Source of the DNA: Quercus robur
Taxonomy: Eukaryota > Streptophyta > Magnoliopsida > Fagales > Fagaceae
Direction of reading: 5' to 3'
Assembly (NCBI RefSeq): GCF_932294415.1
Contig: NC_065543.1
Span: 31,081,530-31,145,529 of the forward strand
Length of the DNA stretch: 64,000 bases
The notes beneath the pieces were generated by a model that was given only the letters and a program-made list of their open reading frames with translations, was not told the origin of the DNA and ran no database searches. Positions 45,849 to 57,800 of the stretch are shown one piece after another. The position numbers and the translations under genes were made by a program. Position 1 is the stretch's first letter; every line of letters starts with the position of its first letter.

Positions 45849-47565
45849 AAAAAGTAGTGAGTCTATATATGCAAAAAGGGTCCAACCTTCACATAAGTCA
45901 ACAAGTTATGAAATTATATATATATATATATATATAAAATAAAAAAAATAAAAGGTGTGTGTTTGTAGAAGTATTATATTTCCTATATGTGTGAAGCTCC
46001 CTCTTAGAGACTTGAACCTCGACCCTTACCCTCCACACCCTACAGGCACTTATACTTGTAAAGTAACCAACGCACCAAGGGTGTGCAGTGATACTTCTAT
46101 TAATTATATTGAATATTCCTCCAACCAACTTACATAAATACTTTCTCCCCTAAAAAAAAAAAAAAAGAAACTTACATAAATAGATTGAATTTTCCTAATA
46201 AATCAATGTGTACATTAAATGAAATAATTTATTTAATGATAATATTACTTATTTAAATAAATTAAAAATAATATTACAGACACAAACTATTTTTAATATT
46301 TTACATTATTTTTACAATAAAAGTAAGGAAAACAAGGAAGTCAATACCAACCCGAGGCCGTTTCAGTTTAGTTAATGGAATGACATATTTCGATACTGTT
46401 TAATACTGGTATATCGTTTCAAATTTACCGCTATATTATATAATCTATATATATATATATAAAACCGAAATCTTTGCTGGCACCACAATTTTCCACGTCA
46501 GCACAATATTTAAAAAATAAAAAATAAATAAAAATTATAACTCCTCAAAACCCTAGCACCCTTACCCCTCTCTCAAGTTAAGAAATATAAAGTCACGGTT
46601 TCTGCAAACTCTCTCTCTCTCCAGACGTAGGAAGCCCTAAAACATTCAAGATCTACAATGCACAGTATAGATTTTAGCTTATAAAGTTCAGCTTTTGTAA
46701 GGCTAGTGTTGTTTATATATTAATTAATACATAGTACTTTGTTCACCATTGAATACTCATATAATCAATTTCCAATTCAGTGTTCAAGAATTAAACCAAA
46801 ATTCTAACTATGCTATCATAAAATATTATTATTAGTATGAATTTTATGGAGTTGCGGTGTTCCAGAATTAAACCAAAATTATTTTAAATTATCTATAATA
46901 TTTTGTCCTCTGAAAATTTTATCTCTTTGATTTTATTATATTGTGTTTCTTAAGCTATAGAGAGATTTTCTTTGGTTTCTGCAAACTCTCTCTCTCTCTC
47001 TCTTCAGATGTAGGAAGCCCAAAACGCACGGTATAGCATTCAAGATCTACAACTCACGGTATAGATTTTAGCTTATAAAGTTCAGCTTTTGTAAGATTAG
47101 TTTGTTTATATATTTAGTCCTTACATTTAGGTTTAGGTTTAGGTTTAGGTTTTAAGAGATTTATATATTACTACTATGTGGCTAAATTTCCTGTGACATT
47201 AGTTTTATGTTTTTAACCAAATACATCAGGAAAGCAAGAGAAGGCGCATAAATATTTAGTCCTTACGTTTAGGTTTAGGTTTTAAAAGATTTATATATTA
47301 CTACTATGTGGTTGAATTTCCCGTGATATCAGTTTTATGTTTTTTTATTTATTTATTTTTAATTTGTTTTATGTAAAGTTAGTTTGTTTACATCAGTTCT
47401 TTATCTCAAAGATAAGACTTTTATTTCTACCGCAAGAACTATTTAGGTATATATCCCTTGCAAGCACACATGAACTTAAATTGTCTTTTAATATATGCAT
47501 GCTTTATTATTTTCTAATAGTTTTCCCGTGCATCGCACGGGTTAGCGACTAGTATATATTATATT
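45849..47565. repeat. Tandem duplication copy 2, split by a Helitron
   Basis: Second unit, with the Helitron (46444-47552) inserted 13 bp before its end. Removing the Helitron restores exactly the junction sequence of copy 1 at 45835/45836. Confidence 0.9.
46444..47552 (+). mobile_element. Non-autonomous Helitron
   Basis: It starts TC after a host A and ends CTAG before a host T. A hairpin CCCGTGC-ATC-GCACGGG (47525-47541) lies 7 bases upstream of CTAG. 1109 bp, no Rep/helicase coding. It contains two internal direct repeat pairs: GTTTCTGCAAACTCTCTC near 46600 and 46977, and TTTAGTCCTTAC plus TTTAGG repeats near 47116 and 47257. The paralogous empty site in the tandem duplication confirms both ends. 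Confidence 0.9.
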
Positions 47566-48402
47566 AAAAACTATAAAATTTCAAACTCATATTTCACTAA
47601 TTATGTCAAATCTCAAACTTAAAATATCACTGCCAATAATAATAATATTGACAATAAACATTTTTAAGAATATATTAATATAATAAGTCATTGCTGTACA
47701 TATCTTTACATTGAAAACTAAAAAGTTGCATTCAAAAAAATAAAATAAAAATAACCTGAAAAAGCTAAAAGGTTCAATTGATGTGATGCAATTAATGCAT
47801 CACATAAGATGGAGCTCAAAACTGAAAAAGAAGTAAAAGCTGAACCATTCAACCCATCTTTTATTTAAAAAAAATATAAGTTTTCAACATTTTCAAGGCT
47901 AGTCACGTGTAAAAGAGCTTAGGAAATTTCAAATAAGATACAAAACAAAGAAAGAAAAACCATGTAGCAATGTTCATTGTTCAGCAAAAAAGAGAAGAAA
48001 TCAGAGCAGTGGAGAAGGACAACAGACAAGAAGAAGAAGAAAAAAAAAAAAAAAAAAAAAAAAAAGGAAGAAGAAGATCTAATTGGTGATGTCAATGTGG
48101 TGGCAACTTGTTGCACTGGGGTTTGTTCAAATCATGCATTTCTTCTATTTTTCCTTCTAGTTTTTGTACCAGCCAAATTTCTCTTTTCCGGCCAAAACGT
48201 CCAGTATACTCCAGTATGGCTGGTTTTGTCCGATATGGGCCGGTATCATTTTGAAGGTGTTTCGGTAACGGTTCATCGACCGGAACAAAAAATTTCAGCC
48301 ATATCGGCCAGTATGGTACGGTTGAGGGAAAATGTGAAAGTTATCAACTATTTTACAATATTTTTTTAAAAATTATTAACGTAGTAAGTGGTTATTAATA
48401 GG
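47566..48402 (-). other. Intron 1 spacer
   Basis: AT-rich, with a run of about 25 A near 48040-48065 and a short GGCC/GGTAT-repeating patch (48190-48330). It ends with ATAGG, the left TSD of element D. No gene supported. Confidence 0.55.
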
Positions 48403-49648
48403 TGTGAGAGTGTCTTTTTTTTCGGGATACTCAGGCCCAAGGATCCCGAGCCTGAATAAAAAAGAAAGGATTTGGTGGACTGGGCCTTGACTCACCGCAG
48501 CTAAATGGCTGTTTAAGAATCAAGTGAATGCAGAGAAATGCTCCTGACAAAAAAGATGACAAACAAGGATATCGAGGAGTGCCAGAAATTAACAACGTAA
48601 GCTTAGAAAGAAAAGAAAAGCAGGATTAGCAAGACGATAAAAAAAAAAGTACTGTGGGGATCCTGGGAATTATGAAACAGTATTTCATTAAAGCATTATC
48701 TGTTTGATTACAACAAGCTTACTAGGACGTGATACAAGGTCCAATCGAGCTCAAAAATTGCAGCCTTGAATGGCTATTTCAGCCTTCAAAACTTGCGAAG
48801 TTTGATTCTCGTTGGATCCGAGTATGTACCATAGTTGCTTTTTCAGGATATCGGGAAGCAATATTTGTTTTCCCTTAGTATTCTCTTTCTGCCTGGACTT
48901 TCTGATAATTTTTTCTAGGGAATCTCTTCTTTCTATTGTTCCTTTCTTTTTTTCTCGCTGCTTTCTTCACAACCCATCCTCTCCTTTTATAGTGGAGTTT
49001 TTCTGGGCGTCTTGGGGAACCGTTGGTTCCCCTGTTTTGGTCTTTTGCAAACAGAGTAGGTTCTGTCCTCATCATCTCGGTAAGTCCCCTTTTCCGTTTT
49101 CTTTCATTCTTTCCTTCTCTTGGTTCTGATTCCTTCGAAAGCTTCTGGTTGGCCATCCTCTTTGGGATGTGCTGAGGTATGCTCTTCTCGGCATCCTCAC
49201 TTCTGGCGTCTTTTACCTTTCTGTTTCTTTCCTATTTGGGCGGAATCCTGTTCTGCTCTTTTGAAATTGTTTTGTTATCATTCTTCTTCCTTGTCTTGGT
49301 TCCCCGACGCCTTTTCTGTCTGTGCCATGAAGGGTCGCTTGTGTTCTTTTGTTTTTCTTGTTTTCTTTTTCTGTCTTCTTTCTATCGATCTGTCCTGGTC
49401 TTCTTTTTCTTGGCGCTTATTGATGGTGCCTGAGGATCCTTGCGTTTTATACTTTGCTGTGACATTCTCTCTCTCTTTTTTTTTGTTGCTTTTCCTTTTC
49501 TGGGCTTCGGGATCCTCAGGGCCTTTCGCATAATCCCTTTGGACTTGGTCTGAGTTTTCTTTTTTTTTTTTGGGCTTAACTCACTCTTTCTTGGGCTCAG
49601 CTTATTCTTTCTTGGGCTTATTTTACTGTGATTTTTTAGACCTCAACA
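48403..49648 (-). repeat. 3' LTR of element D
   Basis: TGTGAGAGTG...CTCAACA, near-identical to 60820-62066. Open frames within it (for example 49120-49533) occur in both LTR copies and show no known domain. Confidence 0.95.
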
Positions 49649-49660
49649 TTTAGCCCCCCG
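49649..49660 (-). other. Polypurine tract of element D
   Basis: On the minus strand GGGGGGCTAAA directly precedes the 3' LTR. Confidence 0.8.
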
Positions 49661-50125
49661 AGCTCGTGGGTTGCCTGAAGCCCACGCGTGAGTGATTTAG
49701 GTTTCCTTAGGTTTTTGTGGGATCCCAGCTCCCTTACGCTGCTTTTGGTCGCTTCCCTTCTTTTTTTTTTTTTGCGTGTTGTGTTCTTTTATAATTATTA
49801 CTTTTCGCAGCTTCCTCTTTACATGGGACGTGGCAGTTGAGTATTTGAGATAAAACTCTTCTACCCACTTATCTCGTTTCCCATTGCTTCTCATTAATAA
49901 CTGCTGATTAACCCCCTCTTCAAATTAAATTTTTTGCAACTGGCGCGTCTTTTCATAAACTGTTTCTCCCAACTGCTACTTGCGCCTTTATTGTAGTCGT
50001 TTCACCTTATCATTTTGCTTCTCTGAACTTTTTTCATTCCCTGAGTTTTTCTTCTTCTCTGTTACTCTGGTCTTCCCTTTTTCGCACTTTCAATTTCTTT
50101 TCTTCTCAGAGTGTGTGCTGTTTCC

Positions 50126-53100
50126 ATGGCTTCTTCTTCTTCTCGAAAGAGGAGAGAGCGTACCCCCAGTCCTTCTGAGGGGGAAGGTTCTTCTGGTTCT
50201 GCTCCGAGCGATTCCCGCGAGGTTGCTGAACGTCCGGCCTTCCCTTTACGGGATCCTTGGTATTCTCTCAGTTTATTTTTCCCTCATATATCTCATGGTG
50301 AGGCTCCTCCATCCCCTCACGTTTGGCTATTTTCTGGCCAAGCGGGTTTCGCTGGTTCCGCCCAGGTTCCTGACCCTAGAGAGATTTTTGATCTCCAGAT
50401 CAGACAAGGAATCCGAGAGGCGGTTCCTATTTTCTTCGATTTTGTTCCGGGAAAGATTCAGGGTTGGCCTATATGGGTAGACAAAGAACTGTCTGATGCT
50501 GAGTTTGTGGGTCGTTTGGAGCGCGCCGGCATCCTAAAGGCAGTGGCTATTTCCAGAAACCTTGAGGGTTTCAGAGACGCCAAAGGGCTCAGGCATCTGG
50601 TACGTCGTTGGTGTCCTTCCCTTCACACTTTTTTCTTTTCTACTGGTGAATTGACAATCACCTTGGAGGATGTGGTTAATAACTTCCTCCTCCCGGTGTT
50701 TGGTGAAGAAAATCCCTTTGATATTGATCTTTCTGGTGAGGATCTCGTGGTGGAAGAGAAATTATTTGGTCATTTTGGTGGTCGCTCCGCCTCTCCTGGT
50801 GGTAAGCCGGCTAGGATGGGGAGATGGGTGATGACCCTCTCTCGTGAAAAGGATAAGGAAGTGAGGTGGGCCGGTTTCCTGGCCTTTTGGCTTAGTAAAT
50901 TTTTGTTCAGTGAGTTCCCTAGGTACGGAGTTAAGTCTTCATTTTTTCCGTTGGCAATCAAGTTGGCTCGGGGTACCCAGTATCCTTTGGCCCCTCTGTT
51001 CTTGGGTCATGTTTATTCTCAATTGGACCAGCTTCATGGAGATGAGGCTGAGGGTGACTCTTGCTATGTGATCACTTCATCTCTTCACTGTGCCATTCTT
51101 CAGATTTTCATGTGGGACCGTTCTGCAGCTACTTTGGCTAAGTGTAGAAATTTGAAGTTTGTGAAGGACAAGTTCCAAGGATCCCCCGACATAGTGAAGG
51201 GTCTTTGTGGCAATTCTACTGATGCCTTTCCCATTATTTTTCGTTGGATTAGCTTAAAAGGTGGTGGCCTCAATCTTGTGGAGTTGTTTGACCAAGCAGG
51301 GAGCTTATGTTGGAGATCTCCTCGTGAGTTTGGTCCTGGCTTTGTGTGTGATTCTGTGTTGTCTTCTTTTTTATCTTCAACAGGTAATACCTTCGACCTG
51401 CGCCGTGGTGATGATGGCAGTCTGGCTTATCTTGCCTGCATTAGCCCCTCCTGGCTTCCAGTGCCCTCTTCAAGTGGCCCAAAGTACACTCATTATTCAG
51501 CACACCGGGTGCTCCGACAGTTTGGTTTTGATCAAGACATTCCGCCAGTTTTCAAGGATGTGGTGCCATCCCTTCCTTCCTTGGATCCTTTCTTGAGGCT
51601 GCAGGCCTTTTCTTATTGGTCGCGGAGGAGCCCCCAGTTCGTAGTGCCTAACTCCCAGAGAGGAGTCTTTGCTTCCAGTGGCTATACCGGTTATTGGAGA
51701 AGAGTACAAAAATCTTTTGTTGACTATGTTGGCACTGGTACAATTCGGGAAGTCTCGAATTCTAGCATTGTTTCTGCTCCGACAGCTAATAGACGTTTAT
51801 CCCTTCCTACTGCTGGGATTGTTTCTGCTGCTGCAAGCAGTAAGACTGGGTTTGCAGAGTGGCATTCCTCCAGGGGAGGTTGGGTGACTTACGGGCAGGA
51901 TTTTCCTGAGGCCTGGCTGGGTGACAGTCTTATCATTGGTACCTCCTCTAGGGTGCCCATCAAAAAGGGTGCAACAGAGACAATTAGTGCTGCTACTACT
52001 AAAGGTAAGGATGTTAAGTTGAAGAAAATGAAAGCTGCTGATGTTGGCGAAAGTGCAAGGGGTGTGGAGATAGGCTCTGAAGCAAAAAGAAGGAAAACGG
52101 GGAAATCTCAAGCACACTTGGCATCTCACGAAGGCAAGGATGTCAGGGAACCTTTAGTTTCAAGGACCCGGAAGAAGACCAAGGTAGAGTCTTCTTTTCC
52201 CCAGGTTCCTGTGACTGCTTCAGTCCATGGTTCTTTAGGATCCTCTGGTTTGGTATCCCAGCCTCCTTTAGGACCCTCTGGGCGTACTCGTAGTAAGCAA
52301 AAGACTTCCAGAGAATCTGTAGAGAGAGAGAGAAGGGCAAGACTTCTTTCCTTCTTCTCTCTTTTTTTTGTTGCATTCATTTTCTATCTTTGCTGACGAG
52401 TGGTGATTTCCTTTGCAGTCCAAGCGCAAGTCTGATTATAAGAAGGGTAAGAGCCAATCTTCTGGAGACGACGTGGTACGTGTGTTCCCCCTTCTTCTAT
52501 TCTTTCTGTGTTGCTAGCATTCCTGCTGTTTTTTTTTTTTACTTAGTATTGCCTTCTCTGCTTCTCCTTTCTTTAGGTGGAGGTATCCCCTCCTGTGACT
52601 GGCAAGGCTCTGGGGGAGGAAGCTACCACAGCTCTTTCTGTCATTTTTCCTGTTATGGGGGAGGAGCCCCCTACTGATGACCCCGCTGAGGAAACTGGGC
52701 AGCCGATGCAAGGTTCCCAGGATTCTCAGGATCCCAAAGCTTCTAGGGTCCCATCATCTCAAAGTCCCCATCTTGCACGCACTCCTAGTCCTATCAGGAC
52801 TGTGTTTCCTCAATCCTTGTCAGATAAGGATGCTTTGGGAGACACTCCTTTATCCAAACAAACAGGTAAACCTTGTTTCTTTTGAAGTGGCGTTATGCTT
52901 TACTTTCTTTTCCAGTTTCTCTTGAGTTCCTTCTTTTTCCTTTTAGGTCAAACCAGTGAGAAACCTGCTCCCAGTGTTGCCTCTTCTTTAGAATCAGAGA
53001 GCTCAGAAGGTGAGTGTAAGCTGCTCCATCGTGTTTTCCTTTTTCTTTCCCCCCTTTCTCTTTTTTATATATATGGCGAAGCCCCCTGCATCTATCCCTT

Positions 53101-54006
53101 CCTTTAGCCAATTTGCCATCGGTCCTTCACCTTTTCTTCAACTTGCCTTATGTTCCTTCCCAAAATCTTCGGGGACGTCAGGAGATCAGGAAGAAGAGGT
53201 TCTGCCTCAAGAAACTGGAACCGGTTTGTTTCTTCTAAATCTGTTCTTCCTTTTCTTTTTCTTCTCTTTTTTTTTTCTTTTTGAATATTGATACAGGCTT
53301 TGCAGGTTCTGAGCCTGTTATCCCTGAAGGAATTGTGAGACCTGTTGAAGTTGCTGACCTTCATCCAGAGCAAAAGGCTGCAAGTCCTCAGGTTTCTGCA
53401 AGTGGTGACGCGATGATGGGGGATGCCTCGAAGGTGGCTGCCTCAGATCTTGATTCAAAGCTTTCTTCTTTCCTGGCTCGCTTCGATCTTTTGGAATTCA
53501 ACAGTCTTCCTGCCAGCCACTTTCATGTCTTTGGGTCTTCTTATGGCAGCTTCCTGCGCTTCTCTGTTCCTGTGGAGGGCTTGCCACTGCTAGAGAGCCT
53601 GCTCAAGAGTCACGGGGATTTTACCAGTGGCTTCAGGGGAGGCATTTTTCTAGGCAATATTTTGATGGAGTTGCTGTGTGCTGTGCTAATTTCTCTAAGG
53701 AATTCCTCTGTTGATTCGTTGTCTGAAGAAAAGCTTCTGGGATGGAGAGGGGTGGTGCAGGACCTTCTAGAGGCCAAGTTTAATTTGTCTTTCCTGCTGG
53801 ATCACTTGCGTCTGCTGGCTCATATGCTGTTTCAAAGGCAATCATTCAAGAGTATAGACACTGAGATAGTTGTTGCTGAGGAAGCTTTGGCTCATGCTCA
53901 CAAAGTTTTACAAGATTTGAAAGTCAAGCGGCAGAGGATCCTTTCTTCTTTGGCTGTTCCTGCCATTTCTCCAGATGCTTCTCTGTTGGCCGGCCTCATT
54001 CCTTAG
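50126..54006 (+). CDS. Antisense plant mobile domain (PMD) gene of element D, six exons, about 1117 residues
   Basis: Exons 50126-52318, 52419-52475, 52577-52865, 52947-53009, 53182-53223 and 53297-54006 give one uninterrupted frame of 3354 bp with matching phases. Introns are short (77-173 bp) and T-rich with GT/AG ends; the first donor (TCT|GTAGAG) is the weakest. Start is MASSSSRKRRERTPSPS. Residues about 60-420 form the PMD: ELSDAEFVGRLERAGILKAV, RRWCPSLHTFFFSTGELTIT, LEDVVNNFLLPVFGEENPF, FLAFWLSKFLFSEFPRYGVK. The tail is Ser/Lys-rich with nuclear-signal-like SEAKRRKTGK and SKRKSDYKKGK, ending in a helical, probably coiled-coil segment (VVAEEALAHAHKVLQDLKVK). Host PMD proteins (MAIN/MAIL1) are nuclear and affect transposon silencing; whether this one does is unknown. 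It converges on pol. Confidence 0.85.
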
Positions 54007-54800
54007 CTTTTTTTTTTTCACTCATATGAACAATTTGGGGTTGTATAATTTTTTTTTAAAACATTGCTCTGCTCTTTGCTTTCTCTTTTGTGCTTCAAAA
54101 CTGCTTCTTATTTCTTAGTATGTGAATCTGCCTTTTTCCTTGGATATATATTGCCTTTACTTTCTCGTGACTCTTTTCTTTTCTGAGTCCTGGACCATGG
54201 TTCCCACAGGCTTCACTGTAAGTTCTGGTCCAGGTACCTGGTGATTTATTGTGCAAGTACTGAACTGGGTACACTAGTATCCTTTTCTATGTATGTTTTT
54301 TTTTTTGAGATATGGTCCCAGTTCATGAACTTTGACAGGTTCCCCCTTTGCCAAGTGCTAGGCTAGGTATCCTAGATATTTTCTTTTATTCTGTGATCCT
54401 AGACCTATGCACTTGGGACTGTTTGTGGGATATCCGAAATTATTTGTGAGGTGGATCCTGGGCCATATGTAAAAGGGTATTACACATTCTCCCTTTTTTT
54501 TTTACTCAGGTATCCTTCCTTGAATTTATCCATATTTGGTCTTTGTAGTAAAGAAAAACTTAAATGCTGCAGAAACAGGAATTCCATTAAAACATGATCA
54601 TTTTTTTTTAGGAACAAAATAAAAAGTCTATTGGCGCAGCATTGACCACAAAGTGTCAATCTATCACATGTTCCTGAACAAAATTATCTTAGACCAGAAT
54701 TCTTGATAAAGGCTGAAAATAAAAAGACAAAAATAAAAAGGAACTTAGCGGATAGTGAAGCTGGTGAAAGGACCCTGAGGTACTGGGGGTCCCCTTGTCC
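54007..54800. other. Convergent intergenic region of element D
   Basis: Between the ends of the antisense PMD gene and pol. T-rich, no ORF. Repeated phrases around GGTCCTAG/GGTATCC (54220-54460) but no clear tandem period like the one in element C. Confidence 0.55.
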
Positions 54801-57800
54801 TTATGCATAATATTGCTTCAGCCATTTCCCGTTTATGGGTTCTGTCAGGACTGTTCCATCTTCTTTGGCAAGGTAATAATATCCACTTTCATGAGCTGCA
54901 TTGATGATGTAGGGTCCTTCCCATTTTGGGGTGAATTTGGAAGGCCCTGGCAGGTTCCTCCTCACGTGCTCCGCCATCCTTAGCACTAATTGCCCTTTGG
55001 TGAACACTCTTGGGCGTACTGCTTGTGCATATGCTCTGGTCATTCTTTGCTGGTATCTTTGGCTCCTTTTCTTGGCCAGTTCCCTTTCTTCTTCTACTCC
55101 TTCCAGATCTACTAATCTCTTTTCATTGCTTGCGTCTTCACTTTCTCCCTAATTTTCCTCAAGAACTACCCTTGGTGTAGGAATGATTAACTCCACAGGG
55201 CTGATGGCCTCTGTTCCATAAACCAGGGAGAATGGGGAGAATCCTGTGGCTGTCTTTACAGAGCTCCTACATGCCCAAAGCACATCTGCCAAATGGTCAC
55301 TCCATTTTCCTCCATACTCATGCTTCATTTTCTTAAGGATTTTTAATATTACCCTGTTAGTAGCTTCAGCTTGGCCGTTTCCTTGTGGGTAGTATGGGGT
55401 AGATCTTCCCTGCTTGATGTGGTATGCTTCAGTTAATCCCTTCACATCTTTGTTTATGAATGGGGTTCCATTGTCGCTGATCAATCTTCTGGGGATCCCG
55501 AATCTTGTAATGATGTGGTCTCGAATGAAATTTGCTACAGCTGCTCCAGTAGCTTTTTTCAAAGGGATGGCCTCTACCCATTTTGTAAAGTACTCCGTGG
55601 CTGCCAGGATCCATATGTAACCATTGGATGGAGGATTTATGGGCCCTATGAGATCGAGCCCCCAAGTATGAAAAGGCCATGGTGTCGTCATATCCTGTAG
55701 GACATTTGGGTGAGTGTGAATCGCATCCCCTAGGACTTGGCAAGCATGACATGTTTTGACCAGCTCCTCAGAGTCTCTTTTCATCGTTGGCCAGTAATAC
55801 CCCAACAACAGTAACTGCTTGTGCAGCCTTCTCTTCCCTGGGTGACTTCCGCAATCTCCAGAGTGCACCTCTCTGACTACTTCTCTAGCTTCCTTCGGTC
55901 CCAGGCATCTGAGGGGATCCCCGTGGTATCCTTTTTTGAACAAAATGTCGTTCTGCAAGAAATACCTGCACGCTAGTTTCTTGAGCTTATGGGCCAGTTC
56001 CTTGTCGGTTGGCAGGATACCCTGAGCCAGGTATCCTATGAAAGGAACCCGCCAATCTTCCGTAACAAACACAGCGTAGCTTTCTTCTTTATCGATTGCC
56101 AAACGACATTCCTTACATTTCCCCTGTATGACTGCTGCTTCCCTGTCCATATCTGGCCAGTAATACCCCATGCGTTGCATCCTCCTGTATAGGCTGACTT
56201 TTTCTGCAACTCCACATGTTTGGGCGTGTAATTCTTCTAATTTCAACTTTCCTTCCTTCTCGGCGATACATCTAGACAGTATTCCTCCTGGCAATCTTCT
56301 GTACAATTCTCCTTCTATCTGAGTGTAATCCATTAGCTCTTTGATGTTCCCTCTAGGGTTTACCTCTTTCATCCTTTCTTTGACTTCGTCCCTCCAATCC
56401 CACTGTTTGGATCCCCCTGGGTACATCCCTTGGAGGATCCTCACAATAGAATGTTCCTGCCTTCCTATTTTTATCAGTGTATCTCTCCCATCAAATGGTA
56501 TTTGGGATCCCAGGGTGGCGAGAGCATCTGCGAACCTGTTTTCACTTCTTTGAGTGTATTCTATGCTGAAGGTTTGAAACTCCATTTCCAGTCTTTGTGC
56601 CCAAGTCCTGTAGGCTGCTAAGCTTTGTTCCCGTAATGCAAAGTCACCTTTTACTTGGGAGACTACAAGATTAGAATCTCCTAGCACTCTCATGTGTTTC
56701 ACTCCTATGCTGAGTGCTATAGTCAACCCAGTCAAGTATGCCTCATACTCAGCTGCATTATTAGAGCATGAGAAACCAAGCTTGAAGGACAGGGGCATGA
56801 CATCCCCATTTTCACAGCTTAGCACAATTCCTACCCCATTTGAAGTTGCTGTAGCTGACCCGTCAAACCTCATAGTCCATCTCTTCCCTGGGATCTCCAT
56901 CACTGCTACCTCACCAGGGATTTCTTCGCTCAGCGGGCCTTCTTCCTTCCCTGGGAATTGAGCTAGCAAATCTGCTATGGCCTGGCTCTTTACAGCCTTG
57001 GGAGTTCTTGTGCCTATATCATATTGTGAGAGCAATACTAGCCATTGTGACATCCTTCCCATGAGGAGGGGCTGGTGCAGGAGTGCTTTTATGGGGTGGG
57101 ACTTGGTTACCAAGAGGATTTGGTGAGCTGAGAAGTACCTCTTCAACCTTTGGGAGGCATAAACGATTACTAGGCAGGCTTTCTCTATCCTGGGGTACCT
57201 GGTCTCGGTATCCTTGAGTGTTCTGCTTACATAATATATAGGCTGCTCATTTCCTTGGTCATCTTCTTGTGCCAGCAAAGCTCCTATTGCCTGAGAGTTC
57301 GATGCTAAGTATAGCAACAGAGGTCGCCCACGTACTGGTGCCTGGAGGGTGGGCAGATGGTTCATAATGCTTTGAATTCTTTGAAAAGCTTCCTGCTGCT
57401 CTGTTCCCCAGGTGAATTCATTTCCCTTTTTCAGTAATTTTGATAAGCCTGCCGTAGCTGAGGCTAAACCAGGCACAAACCTCCTGATATAGGAGACTCT
57501 TTCCAGGAAGCTTTTGAGTTCTCTAACAGTAGTTGGTCTTCTCATCGTGGCAATAGCTGTGGCCTTGGCTGGATCCACGCTTATGCCTTTGTGATGTACC
57601 AGGAACCCAAGGAACTTTCCAGCAGACACTCCAAAGGCGCACTTCATGGGGTTCATACGTAACTTGTATTTCCTGCATCTTTCAAAGACCTGCTCAAGTA
57701 CTTGGAAATGTCCTGTTCTGGTTTTCGACTTGACCACAATATCGTCTACATAATCTTCCATCTCCTCATGCATCATGTCATGGAAAATGGCTGTCATGGT

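Noticed and set aside
47120-47160. Interstitial telomere repeat
   Set aside because: The unit is TTTAGG, not TTTAGGG, with only a few copies, inside a Helitron.
47977-48369. Lysine-run ORF around the poly-A tract
   Set aside because: The frame is created by a run of about 25 A; no conserved residues or splice context.
49120-49533. 137-codon plus-strand ORF in the D LTR
   Set aside because: It lies wholly in the LTR, recurs with changed end at 61538-61972, is hydrophobic/low-complexity and shows no domain.
52126-52380. Minus-strand ORFs opposite the PMD gene tail
   Set aside because: Shadow frames of the PMD exon 1 tail; composition only.
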